From NCBI GenBank assembly GCA_028386065.3, contig JAKUCV010002209.1, positions 154,102 through 218,101 of the forward strand: a stretch of DNA of 64,000 nucleotides, given 5' to 3'. Below the pieces are notes generated by a model, which had not been told where the DNA came from, did not search any database, and saw only the letters and a list, made by a program, of their open reading frames with translations. How positions within the stretch are numbered: the first letter of the stretch is position 1; each line of letters starts with the position of its first letter. This stretch comes from Turnera subulata (taxonomy: Eukaryota; Streptophyta; Magnoliopsida; Malpighiales; Passifloraceae). Below, in pieces: positions 1 through 9,794 of the stretch. Made by a program: the position numbers and the translations under genes.

Positions 1-285
1 CCAGTCCTACTGCTGGTACTAGTGCATTCTCCCATCTTTCGGAACATCTCTATCTTTTTTTGGCCTTTTGCTAATGAAATCCACCAAACATTAATTATAT
101 GTTCCTTCTTATATATTATATGGAATCTCCTTGCAGGTGGCACCGAGCAGGGCACAGGTCCTAGTCACGAGGTAGCAGGTGGTCCACAACAGAAGAGCGG
201 TGGATGTTCTGATAATGGCAGAAGATGGAGGCTTGGGTTGGAGTTTGCTTCTTTATGGTTTTTGCTTTGGTGTTCTAGTAATTGA
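1..285 (+). CDS. Partial gene, 3' end: Gly/Ser/Pro-rich protein with a possible GPI-type hydrophobic tail
   Basis: Apparent last two exons of a gene that begins left of the window. Reading AGT at 3-5 gives SPTAGT, a GT donor follows base 21, and an intron (22-136) ends in TTGCAG. The frame then stays open through exon 137-285 to TGA at 283-285. The C-terminus reads Gly/Ser/Thr-rich, then a basic NGRRWR segment, then a short hydrophobic tail (LEFASLWFLLW). That order resembles GPI-anchor signals of small plant wall proteins such as X8-domain or lipid-transfer-like proteins. No diagnostic domain lies in the window, so the family is not identified. The evidence is only the frame continuity across a plausible intron; it could also be a chance ORF. 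Confidence 0.35.
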   Translation, partial: PVLLLVLVHSPIFRNISIFFWPFANEIHQTLIICSFLYIIWNLLAGGTEQGTGPSHEVAGGPQQKSGGCSDNGRRWRLGLEFASLWFLLWCSSN

Positions 286-2630
286 GAGCTCAAACTTGTC
301 CAGGGATACCAAATCCCTCTTCCTCCCCCTTTCTGCCGGGTGTTCCCACAGTTAAACAACGTATGTCTCTTGGAATAATTAAAGAATTAATTAAATCAAT
401 AAAATTCTTGTATATTATATATATATATATGTATATTACTAAAAGTTGGTGTAAGGGAGTTGTTGGTTATGTCTCGTGTCAACCAAAGTCCTTACTGTGG
501 GAAACCAAAAAAATGCTACATTGAAATGTCCTGTGACATAAAAAATAAATGATATTTTGTCACTGACACTTATACAAGAAAAAGAGAATTTTTGTCCATA
601 AACAGTACTATTGTGCAAGGGATTCGCGTCTGATGAAACAAATATTTTTAATGAGTAATGGATTTTTGTTCTTCAACATTTTCTTTACATCTTTTTTCTC
701 CACTTAGCTCTATGCCCAAAAAAGAAAGTTATATTTTTACCATAGTATTGAAGGAGCATAATCTATAGTATCTATAAAATCTACACTATTTATAAAAGCA
801 AGACCTCCCAAAATTAAAAGATTGAAATACCCTTATTCAATATTATATTAATAATAAAATCACAAGTGATACATCATACACTAATGAATGATATGTAATA
901 AAACAATTACTGCAAAAACATAACTACAAAAAAAAACTTTAATACTTGGGAATATCAACAAATATCTATATTATTATAAACAAGAATTTTTGTTTGGTTA
1001 AATTTAATTGTTTCCATCAATAATATCTATCGTTGCATTTCAAACTTGATAAAGTAAACCGAACCCGGATAAAATCGAGCACAAAGAAGCGTCCATGGCC
1101 AATAACGAGTCCAAACCCAAAGAACAAGTCAATCAAATATACTAAAAGTTATATCCACTGGCCTATCGAGTCTTAGGCTAGACCTTTGTTTCAAACACAT
1201 CTTAATTGTATCTTTATTAATCTTTTCCATTCCTAATGTATGATTGTAATTTTGTGTGTGGTATAGCCTGTTAGGTTGAAAAAAAAATACAAAAAGCATG
1301 AAGTAAAAATTTATGTGTTATAGCCATTAGGTAGAGACAAAAATATCAATAAAGGTTCTCATTAACAAAGAAGGTATCCAATTTTGTTTTTGAATCATTC
1401 TAAAACAAATTTTGCTTTTGGTTCAGAATTTTTTTTTAAAAAAAAATTGACTCTTATCTAACAAAAATAAAAAAATATTTTGATTGGAATAGGGCTCATT
1501 TGGTATATCATTCTAGTGGTAGGATTATTTGTGGGGACTTTGGAATGCTTTTACAACCTGCAGTAGTTTTCTTACAGCCAATATTTTTATATCCACTCTC
1601 ATCATTGAAATTTTTTAAAAATAGTAATTTATTATGTTATGTATTTAATTTCTTGAGCTTTTTTCATTAACTGCTGGTTGTCTATGGTTAATATGCACAA
1701 TTATTCACCCAATAGATACATCATTCCAACATATATTAATACCGCAATACTTGCGCTGGAAAGTTACAACCCAAAAGAGGTTATTCTCTGTTAAGTTTTT
1801 GTTCCATAGAACAATCTAGGATGCAAGGCAATCGTTTCAATGAAAGTGGTGGCAAACATATGGTACCACATGAATTTTTATGCTTGTGAAGAAAATGGTG
1901 AGGAGAAGCAAATTTTTTGGGAATCAAATATGAAGCTGGCACTTATACCATAAGCTAATGGAAGAAGATATGAAAAGTATTGTGACTAAACTCTTTATTT
2001 CTCTCTCATATACCATTAAAATTTTAAAATTTGATACTTTTTATCCTACATAAGAAATTAAAATTTTTTCTTTTAAAAATTAAGGTGAAAAAATATCTTA
2101 GATTTGATTTAATTCGGACTTTAACTTGATCGATCCAGTTTTTTTCATAACTTAGTAATTTGTACCTCCGTAAATATAATTAAAGGTCTTTCTACCTACC
2201 TTTACCATCCTCTATATGCTATTGAAAAGTAGAACTAATTACTAACAAAAGGAGTTGTGGATCTTCATCATACTCTTAAGGGCTTTACGGAATTACGGTT
2301 ATAAAAGAATTGAAGTAACCGTGGAAAACTTGGTCGCTCCATTTAGCAACTATATTTTAGTTTTTGATTGCATGATGTAATGAAATAGAATTTGGAATAA
2401 ATAACCAGTTTGGATAAAAGATATTTGTGTTATCTAATAAATAAATTGGAGAAAGAGGAAATTCTTAAGGGATTTGTTATCTGGACAATATTGATAATTT
2501 ATTGATTGGGTATACCAAAAATTATTTTACAAGAGTTAATATCTATTAATTTTTCAATGACTTAATAATTCTGAAGATGCATTCATATAAAATAGTTCCG
2601 ACGTGAAAAAGAAATAGTACTAGCAGGTTC
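286..2630. other. AT-rich intergenic DNA, no gene seen
   Basis: No coding region is supportable. A (TA)n microsatellite lies near 408-431. Around 764-800 and 966-1000 two short stretches (CTACACTATTTATAAAAGC and CTATATTATTATAAACAAG) resemble the 5' termini of plant Helitrons, which typically begin TCTATAYTATTATAAA. No matching 3' hairpin with a CTRR end was found. The rest is low-complexity AT-rich sequence. Confidence 0.5.
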
Positions 2631-2635
2631 AGTTA

Positions 2636-5600
2636 TGAAACGCCCCGACCCGTATTTACCGTACACAGTAAACACGTGTCGGAACTGTGACGACCCAGCC
2701 CAACAAGGCCTAGCATACAGTGTATATCACAATAACTCGGCCCAACGGGCCATAATGATAACATCAAAAATAACTCAATACGGCCCAATGGCCCAACATA
2801 AATAAAGACATGCACAGCGGAAGACTTAAAGACTCACTAACACTGTATGCATAACCAATGCAACCTATGGATCCAAGCCCGTCCAAGGGATACGCTTCAG
2901 CTTGCCCGGTACGTTCCTGCACTACAAACAACTCTTCCTACGGGATGAAACCCCGCAGGCGAGGGGTGAGTCCGAAACGCTCACCGACGAAAGATAAACA
3001 GTGATATATTCAACCATAATACTTTCGAAACAAACACAACTATCACAACAACAAGCACAAACAAACACATCACAAGGATACTGCCATAACAACTAACACA
3101 TACCACACGACAAAGGAATCCAACTCAAACATCACGATAGAGGAATCTTATTAAATCATGTCAAGCACATCATAATCAATACTGAACCAAGACCCAAAGA
3201 TTACTTATTAATTTTTATTACCAATTTTATCTTCCGGGCCCCGTCACTGGACAAGCTAGGGTCGTACCTGGTTATTAACTAATTCTGGATGCCAGGCCCC
3301 ACCACAATCCGGGATCAACATCCCCATATCTCAAATCCGGGATCAACATCCCAATATCTCAAATCCGGGATCAACATCCCAATATCACAAATCCGGGGTC
3401 AACACCCCCAACCAACAAACCCTCTGGCAAGGCACCACAGAACTAGTCTCTAACCATCTAGTCGTACCACTACTTTCCAAGTGACAATTACATCATCTCA
3501 TAATCAAATCCAATTCCATTTCCAATACTCATTATTCTTTTCTCGGTTATCCAATTTCCAATTTCCTCAGATTAATCCAAATCTCACTCAATCAATAATC
3601 TCATATCAACAATCTATCACATCAAACAGTTCAGCAATATTTCCAACACGACATACACAGGACTATCACGTTTCTACAACAGCATCAACAAATCCATAAC
3701 AATCAAGTATCAACCGACAAACATTCCAGCAGATCAAACAAACAACGATAATCCACAAACAACAAAAATACACACACAGCATTACGGGCACATATCAAGG
3801 TTTATCCATCCTCACCTGGTATGTCTCTGAAATTGCTATCCAGTCAAATCCCGATACCCTATATGTACATGTAGGAATACAATAATCACTTATAATGCAC
3901 AACAAATTATTTATGCATGATACCGGTTTAGAAATCGTTATACGGCTTGCCTTATCCAATTTCTTTATTATGAAATTAACCTCCTTATTCACTATACCAT
4001 TTATATTTAATTTTAAATTAAAACCAAATCCAAACGTTCAAGCCGATATCCCGGCTTTCTAGCCCTTTGTCGATAAGGGAAACATAAACATTTTAAAATA
4101 CATGTATACATACGTATATTTATACATAATCGATACTAGATCATACGTATATAGTAGGTGACTCCCATTTTACCATATATATATTTGTGTGATAAATAAA
4201 ATTGTAACTTCTTTATTTAGCTAAACATAATTTAGTAAGATACGTATATATAATCATTTATACACATGTGCTTATTATTCATAGGTATTCATATTTTTAT
4301 TTTTAGTTTACATTTGACATTTAAATCAAGTAAATAAGTATAATTGGGCCTTTAATTATTAAGAGTCCACATATAAATTATCTAAACCGGAATTTAAATA
4401 CTATAAGTCTTTCTAACGGTCCAACACAAAATAAAATTATAAATCGAATTACGAAATATAAATAGAATTAAGGATTAGTATTTGATTAATTAAATTAAAT
4501 CTTTGTTTTAATTAAACAATTAGAGTCCGGGTTCGTTAACGTTGCTCGGGTTTCGTTATTAGAGTTCGGGTCCGTTGGTAATGCATATGTCACGGTAATA
4601 TGGGCCTCCGCACGTTCGGCCCGTTTCCGAGTCCGTGTGCAAACCGAGCCCAAACCCGCGTCAAGATATATTATGAGTCCAAGAAATTACCCCAAGGTCA
4701 GTTTCCGGGCTCGCCGGAAAATCCCGAGGCTTCGCCGGAAAGTTCCCGAGATGCCGGAATCCTCGCCGGAATCACTGTTCACGGCAGCAAGGATGCTCAC
4801 GGTTACTGTTCACAGCAGCAAACGCTCCTCTATTACTGTTCACCATCCAACCCACCACAAAGTAACACCACAACAACGTTCATCGTCCACCCACCACTCA
4901 CGGCCAAAGCCTCCAAGGGGTCACCCGCAAACCACAAACGACCATCAATCATCACTGTCGTCCACAACATCGTGTAGCCATCACCATCCCAAACCTCTAG
5001 AATCGGCAACAACATAGACCCGATCAATTCAATCGGACCTGAATCGGATTAGGGGTAGAAAGGAAAGAATAACAAAGGGAAAAGGCAAGGACCTCAGTGG
5101 TCTTACCCACGCTACGCAGCGATGACGGTGGGAGGCAGATCGGCCTCTGTGCTCGGTCGTGGTCGGTGCTCTGCCCTCGACAGTGGCAGAGAGGCCTGCT
5201 CCCGTTCTTGGTGGCGTCGTCCTCGTCAGGTGACGACGGCGTCCGGTTGCAGCGGCACTGGAGGGAAGGCGGCGGTCACGAGCGGTGGTAGAGGAGGAAC
5301 ATGGGCGACAGGTGAGGTCGTCTCCCCTATACCCAGTGGCGGCGCGAGTTGTTGCAGGTGGTGGCGTCGTGGCAGCGGGCGACGGCGAGCTGCAGGGAAG
5401 GGAAGCTAGGGTCGACACGGCGAGGGAAGGAAAATGAGAAAAGGAGAGAAGGAAGGGAAGGCAGGGGAAAAGAGAGAGAGAGAGAGGTGGGGGTTGGAGG
5501 AATCCGGGAGGAGGGGACGAGAAGATAAGGAGAAGGATGGAGAGAAAAAAAAGACAACTCCAAAAAGAAAGAAAAGATGGAAAAGGACGGGTAGGGCTGG

Positions 5601-6201
5601 CTTGGAGAAATCAGGGAAGAGGGTGAGAAATTGGAGAAATCAAGGAAGAGGGTGAGAAAAGAAAGAAGAGAAAGAAAAGAAAGGAGGAGGGGTAATGGCC
5701 GGCAGAAGTTCACGCGTGAACAAGGAAGGGAAAGAAGAAATGAGAAAAGAAAAGAGAAAGAAAAGAAAGAAAAGGAGAGGGGAAAGTGGGGCCCACATGG
5801 CTGAAGGAAAAACCGGGAGAGAGAGAAGGATCATTGCCGGGAAAGAGGAAGAGGAAGGAAATGAAGGAAAAAGAGTGGCTCGGGCAAGCCTCGTATGGCC
5901 GGTCCGGATTCTCGCGTCGGAATCCCGTCTTTCTGACAAATCCCGTCCCGAGTCCAAAAATATGACTTGGGCTCGGAAAATCCGATTAATTCCCCTGAAC
6001 GTCGTCCAAGTCTCGGAACTGGAAACCGAGGCTCGGTTAGTTAGGAAGACACTCCCGAGCGCGGGAAAACTCTCGGTTTCGAAAAAACGACTACCGATTT
6101 ACTTCGAATTATTTACCCGTGATTAATTCAACAGTAAATCACGGTAAAACAATTTCTACAGTCCCGGTAAAAAAAAAAAAAAAATTACCCGGGCTGTTAC
6201 A
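2636..6201. mobile_element. Long (3.57 kb) LTR, probably a solo LTR of a Ty3/gypsy element
   Basis: The segment starts TGAAACGCCCCGACCCG and ends ACCCGGGCTGTTACA, giving the TG...CA ends of an LTR with similar inverted termini (reverse complement of the right end: TGTAACAGCCCGGGT). It is flanked by a perfect 5-bp target-site duplication AGTTA (2631-2635 and 6202-6206). Composition differs sharply from the AT-rich flanks. Internally there are 28-bp tandem repeats, a purine-rich tract (about 5420-5880) and a poly(A) run near 6171. I found no gag-pol reading frame, primer-binding site or second internal LTR copy, so a solo LTR is the simplest reading. Very long LTRs beginning TGTAACRNCCCG are known from Tekay/Del chromoviruses; assignment to that lineage is inference. 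ORFs over 4600-6130 are compositional and were not called. Confidence 0.7.
3306..3417. repeat. 28-bp tandem repeat, four copies
   Basis: Four copies at exactly 28-bp period (AATCCGGG motifs at about 3306, 3334, 3362 and 3390), each containing CCGGGATCAACATCCC, which is itself partly palindromic. The last copy has drifted (GGGGTC...ACACCCCC). It lies inside the long LTR and is probably LTR-specific. Confidence 0.8.
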
Positions 6202-6206
6202 AGTTA

Positions 6207-6414
6207 TAATCTTGTAGAAGAAATAAAATGGAACTAATCGTATGGGTAATTTTTTTCCTTTTTTTTTGACCCAATATATGCGAGAGTATTATTTATAACT
6301 TTTTTTTTTTTTTGCAAAAGTATTGTATACAGCATTTTTGAAAGAAAGTATCACATAAGAGAACAAGCAATCGCCTTACTTGAAAATTGATGTGGGTATA
6401 CATCAGTATTGTTT
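6207..6414. other. Short unannotated spacer
   Basis: AT-rich DNA with T-runs near 6250 and 6300 between the long LTR and the next repeat. No feature recognised. Confidence 0.5.
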
Positions 6415-7225
6415 GGGGGCTGCTCACCTCCACTGGAGAAGCTTCCATTTGCCTTTTTTTTTCCCAATAAACATAGCGTGTTAATAGCATCATAACCAGA
6501 TACACCAACGTACCTATAGATCCCTATTACAACATAATTAATGACACACATGAGGTTATAATAAACAGTTTGCAAGTGAAACTGTCAACCCCATATATGC
6601 CATGACGCTAGCAATTCGAAAATAAACCATACACAATAAAAATGATATCGCAGCAGGTAAAGCGGGTATGAAACAATGTTGAAACACCATTTCAGATGCC
6701 GCTTTACCCTACCCTGTTCTAAAACCACGTACATAGGCTAGCAATATAGCAAAACAAACTGAGCAGAGACAACATATTCCTCGTCAATCTACAATTGCCG
6801 CAGTTGATCGGAATTCAGGCAGAGGGAGTCGAGCCTTAGTAAGACCAAGCAAACGTGGTTCCGTTGTGCATGATTGCCTTGAATGGGGGAACATCTTCTG
6901 GGAAGATTGACCATTCTAGTGTTCTGCACTTTGAGTTCTCTGCTGAGAACATCGAAAACTATTCAGCACCAACCCTTCCTGTTCATCTCAACCGTGGCAG
7001 CAGCAGTTGAAGGCATATGCCCCAGTACACATACTGCTAGATCTCAAAAGATCATTCCTTCACATTCACAACATCATTAAACAGTACATGATAACAAAAG
7101 CAATTTGAAACAGTTTACTCGTCTAGTACACAGGTTGAGGATCACTGTTTCTCGCTGTCAAGCGACAAAAAAGTTGTTGATAATTCCCTACCCTCCAGGG
7201 ACTTTATCTGACTGACGACCATCCA

Positions 7226-8421
7226 CTATTTCCCCTCATTAGGTGAGGCCAGCCTTGGGGTTAAAATAACCCCTGTTGGCTGTCCAACCCCACCGTCCAG
7301 ACTTCGGCCTTCCTCCTCCATCTCAAAAGCTTGTATGAGTTCACATGTGGTCGGTTGATAATCAACCTTCGTTTTTCTCGCCATTCTCTTCCAGCTCGGC
7401 TTTGAGGCAGAAGCCTTGATGGGGGAGGAATCATGAAGTTCTGTGACTAGCTCAGCCACCATGTTCATAAGGCCAGTGTGATCCCTTCTTGCTACCTCCT
7501 TGATGGGGGATTGAAGCACTTCTTCCAGCACCTTACGCTTCTTACCAGCTAGAGTCGTAGTGCCATGTGACCTATCATCTGTTATATCGTCCAATAGTGT
7601 ATTTGTTTGAACCAGATTAGGTCCCGATCCTCCCATCTCTTTCTGTTGTTCAACCGGAACCTGTTTTCTGGCCGGGTAGTGCTTTCCAAATATCTCTTTG
7701 GCCCTCATCCATGGCCCAAAACTGTCCTCTGCCTTCCTTTCAATACCCTCATCCGGTCTAGGAGGTTTCAAGCATCGATTGGTGGGGTGTGTGATTAGAC
7801 CACAACACAACTCTCCTAGCCTCTCATACTGAAATCGTATCCAGAATTCTTTCCCATTTGAATCAATACAGGCTACTCCCGGCAGTAAGGGTTTGCCGGT
7901 ATCAATTTCGACCCGGGCTCGAATGAACCCCTGCCAGCCCAGCATCGCCTCTAACGAAGGCTCATAAAAATGGAACACAGGAAATACCGACCCAATTTTG
8001 ACAATTTTTTCGGGCATTAACAAGCTAGTCGGGATGTCATGAAATTGAACCCAGATCATGATTTGACGGAAGCATACCTGGCTCAAGATCATATCCGGGA
8101 ACCAACCTTTTAAGCATAGGTGCATATTGGAGACAAGCCATGGTGAGCCCTTCAGTACCTTCTTCTTGTCCTCTTCTAACTCGATTCCAAAGAGGAAGAC
8201 GTTGTTTGGCTTCAGGATAATTCAGAAGTCGCCCTTGATGTACCAAACATTCATCATTTGGCTCTTGTATCTGACTGATATGCGGCCTACGATCGCCAAG
8301 TATCTTACCGACCATATAAGTCCGAGCCACCAGTGCACCTAAGCTCTCCTCAGCATTCGGTGCGGTTGAGTTCGAATTGACTCCCCCCCAGATCTAACAC
8401 ACGTCTGGAAGATTCCGCCAT
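7226..8421 (-). pseudogene. Decayed DUF4283 / zinc-knuckle protein (LINE ORF1-type)
   Basis: On the minus strand an ATG at 8421 starts MAESSRRVLDL. After a G7 run the frame shifts and continues as NSNSTAPNAEESLGALVAR and TYMVGKILGDRRPH, the typical start of a DUF4283 domain. A further shift near 8200 restores NNVFLFGIELEED and VLKGSPWLVSNMHL. From 8125 the frame is open for 299 codons: IWVQFHDIP, ARVEIDTGKPL, FWIRFQYERLGELC, then a degenerate zinc knuckle (CCGLITHPTNRC) and FGPWMRA. This order (DUF4283, then CCHC-type knuckle, then YGPWLRA-like motif) is that of plant L1 LINE ORF1 proteins. No reverse transcriptase follows downstream, so this is an isolated, frameshifted ORF1 piece. A domesticated gene is unlikely because of at least two frame breaks. 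Confidence 0.7.
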
Positions 8422-8754
8422 AAGTGTACTCAAACTAACCAGACAACAGATCTGGTGCTTAACTTGCAGTTACTTGCAAGATCTAGCTTTGATGCTAGAT
8501 GCTCAGACAAAACTGTTAGAGCAAACAGAAAAGAGTGGGAAGTTGAGATTTTGCAACAATAATGCACAAGATGGGTGGTTAATACATGAAGGGAAGCACT
8601 ATAATATTATGGATATGGAATTGCAGAGTGGTTTTGAGGAAACTGTAGCAAGCGGCTTACAAAGAAAACGATGAAAACCTAGCTGCGTTGAGAGTATTCT
8701 ACGCGCTGCACGCGCCATTTTTACTTGATTTTCCCTATAACATAGAGCATCCTT

Positions 8755-9267
8755 CCATTTGCCTTCAGTGTGGGGATGAGATTAGTTCACATCATTTAAA
8801 ATTAATCTAAAAGCTCTTGTTACATTTCATTTTAAAGTTAATCAAATTATTTTTATTTTATTTTTCTTTCTAGGTACCTCCCTCGCAAATAATCCCAAAT
8901 AATAAAAGGAAGATGAGAAGCGGTGTGATCTTGAATTTTTTTTGGTCAGAATGAAAAGAATTAAATCTCTTCCTTTATCTTTATATTTTTTGTGGGATAG
9001 CCATGAAACTCAAAGATAAATAAGGGATTCAATTTAAAGATTTAGTCATGTTAAAGGAAGGGGCTAATTTTTTTTTAAAATTCTGACCAAATAAAATAGA
9101 GATCACGAAATAAAGGAAGGATTTTTTTTTTTGGTTATTTGGGAGGGAGGTGCCTAGAAATAAAAAAGTAAAAATAATAATTAACTTTTAAATGAAGTGT
9201 AATAAAAAATTTTACATTAATTTTAAATGATGTGGACTAATTTTATCCACATACTGGAGGCAAATGG
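8755..9267. mobile_element. Foldback MITE with arms of about 200 bp
   Basis: Left arm from 8755 (CCATTTGCCTTCAGTGTGG) and right arm ending 9267 (CATACTGGAGGCAAATGG) are inverted copies of each other. The match continues through the ACATCATTTAAAATTAAT motif, the CTAGGTACCTCCCTC / GAGGGAGGTGCCTAG pair and TTGGTCAGAAT / ATTCTGACCAA. The arms enclose a short unpaired centre near 8960-9060. There is no coding capacity. The size, AT-richness and long inverted arms are those of a non-autonomous MITE or foldback element; the superfamily is not determinable because I see no clean target duplication. Confidence 0.75.
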
Positions 9268-9298
9268 TTGCTTTTCCACCGGAGGTGAGCAGCCCCGT

Positions 9299-9647
9299 AG
9301 TTTTTAGCCCAATTACCAAATAAATTTTGACCTGATCCGGTCTGCATCTTCCAAAATTCGGATAACCTGAGGAGTGAAGACTAAAATATTCTAATTGGGC
9401 CTTGTAAAGATTCAAGCGGCCACCCCTAGCTTTTGCCTAGGTGCGTGCAACTCAAAAATCTGTTGCGATGGCAAAACCCCAACTGAAAAAGGAAAAATCC
9501 TATTTATTTTGCTGCAGTAGAATCCCGCCATCCAAAATTCAAAATGGAATCTCTTTTCTACAATTCCATGCTTCTTTTTACATATCTTTCTCAGGCAGGT
9601 TTCGGGTTGCAATTATTCATTCCGGAAGGCAAAGGCAACCAAATTAG
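9299..9647. other. Upstream region of the PPR locus
   Basis: No gene recognised. This is the likely promoter and 5' leader of the PPR gene that starts at 9778. Overlapping short ORFs on both strands here have no recognisable domains. Confidence 0.4.
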
Positions 9648-9794
9648 ATGGCTCAAATTTCAAGCAGCAGCCTCCACGTCTTTACCCAACTATTGAAATC
9701 ATGCATAGCCAGCAGCAGCAGCAAGGACCTCTTCTTAACCGGGGAAACAACCCTTCACGCCCACGCCACTAAAAACCATGACTGCCGTAACTGA
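9648..9794 (+). pseudogene. N-terminal stub of a DYW-class PPR gene; now an overlapping upstream ORF
   Basis: This 48-codon ORF reads MAQISSSSLHVFTQLLKSC, then SKDLFLTGETTLHAHATK, and stops at 9792-9794. It matches the start of At3g49710-type PPR proteins (pattern F..LLK.C...RDL.TGK.LHA, from memory). The homology ends at LHA, and the remainder of the same gene is found decayed at 12070-13242. The stub is in a different frame from the intact PPR gene and overlaps its start codon (9778) by 17 nt. If included in the mRNA it would act as an inhibitory upstream ORF. The last seven codons (LHAHATK) share 18 identical nt (9756-9773) with 9997-10014 in the intact gene. Confidence 0.65.

Larger units (their letters stand above)
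6415..9298. mobile_element. 2.9-kb segment bounded by about 38-bp inverted repeats
   Basis: The sequence at 6415-6454 (GGGCTGCTCACCTCC...CCATTTGCCT) recurs inverted at about 9262-9298, with 33 of 38 positions matching by eye. Between them lie the decayed DUF4283 ORF (7226-8421) and the foldback MITE (8755-9267), whose left terminus carries the inner part of the same motif. This may be a DNA-transposon-like unit that enclosed a LINE fragment, or two related MITE ends that landed in opposite orientation. No transposase ORF and no clear target duplication were found, so the element class is open. Confidence 0.35.

Noticed and set aside
3481..3699. 72-codon ORF within the LTR
   Set aside because: Gln/Ser/Thr-rich translation of AC-rich LTR sequence, with no homology recognised.
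5465..5486. (GA)n, and GA/TCC/CA/TA microsatellites elsewhere
   Set aside because: Ordinary plant microsatellites; noted only as landmarks.
4600..6126. Several overlapping ORFs of 95-143 codons on both strands
   Set aside because: They lie in the GC- and purine-rich part of the long LTR, consist of low-complexity Arg/Ser/Gly/Lys runs and show no domain; compositional artefacts.
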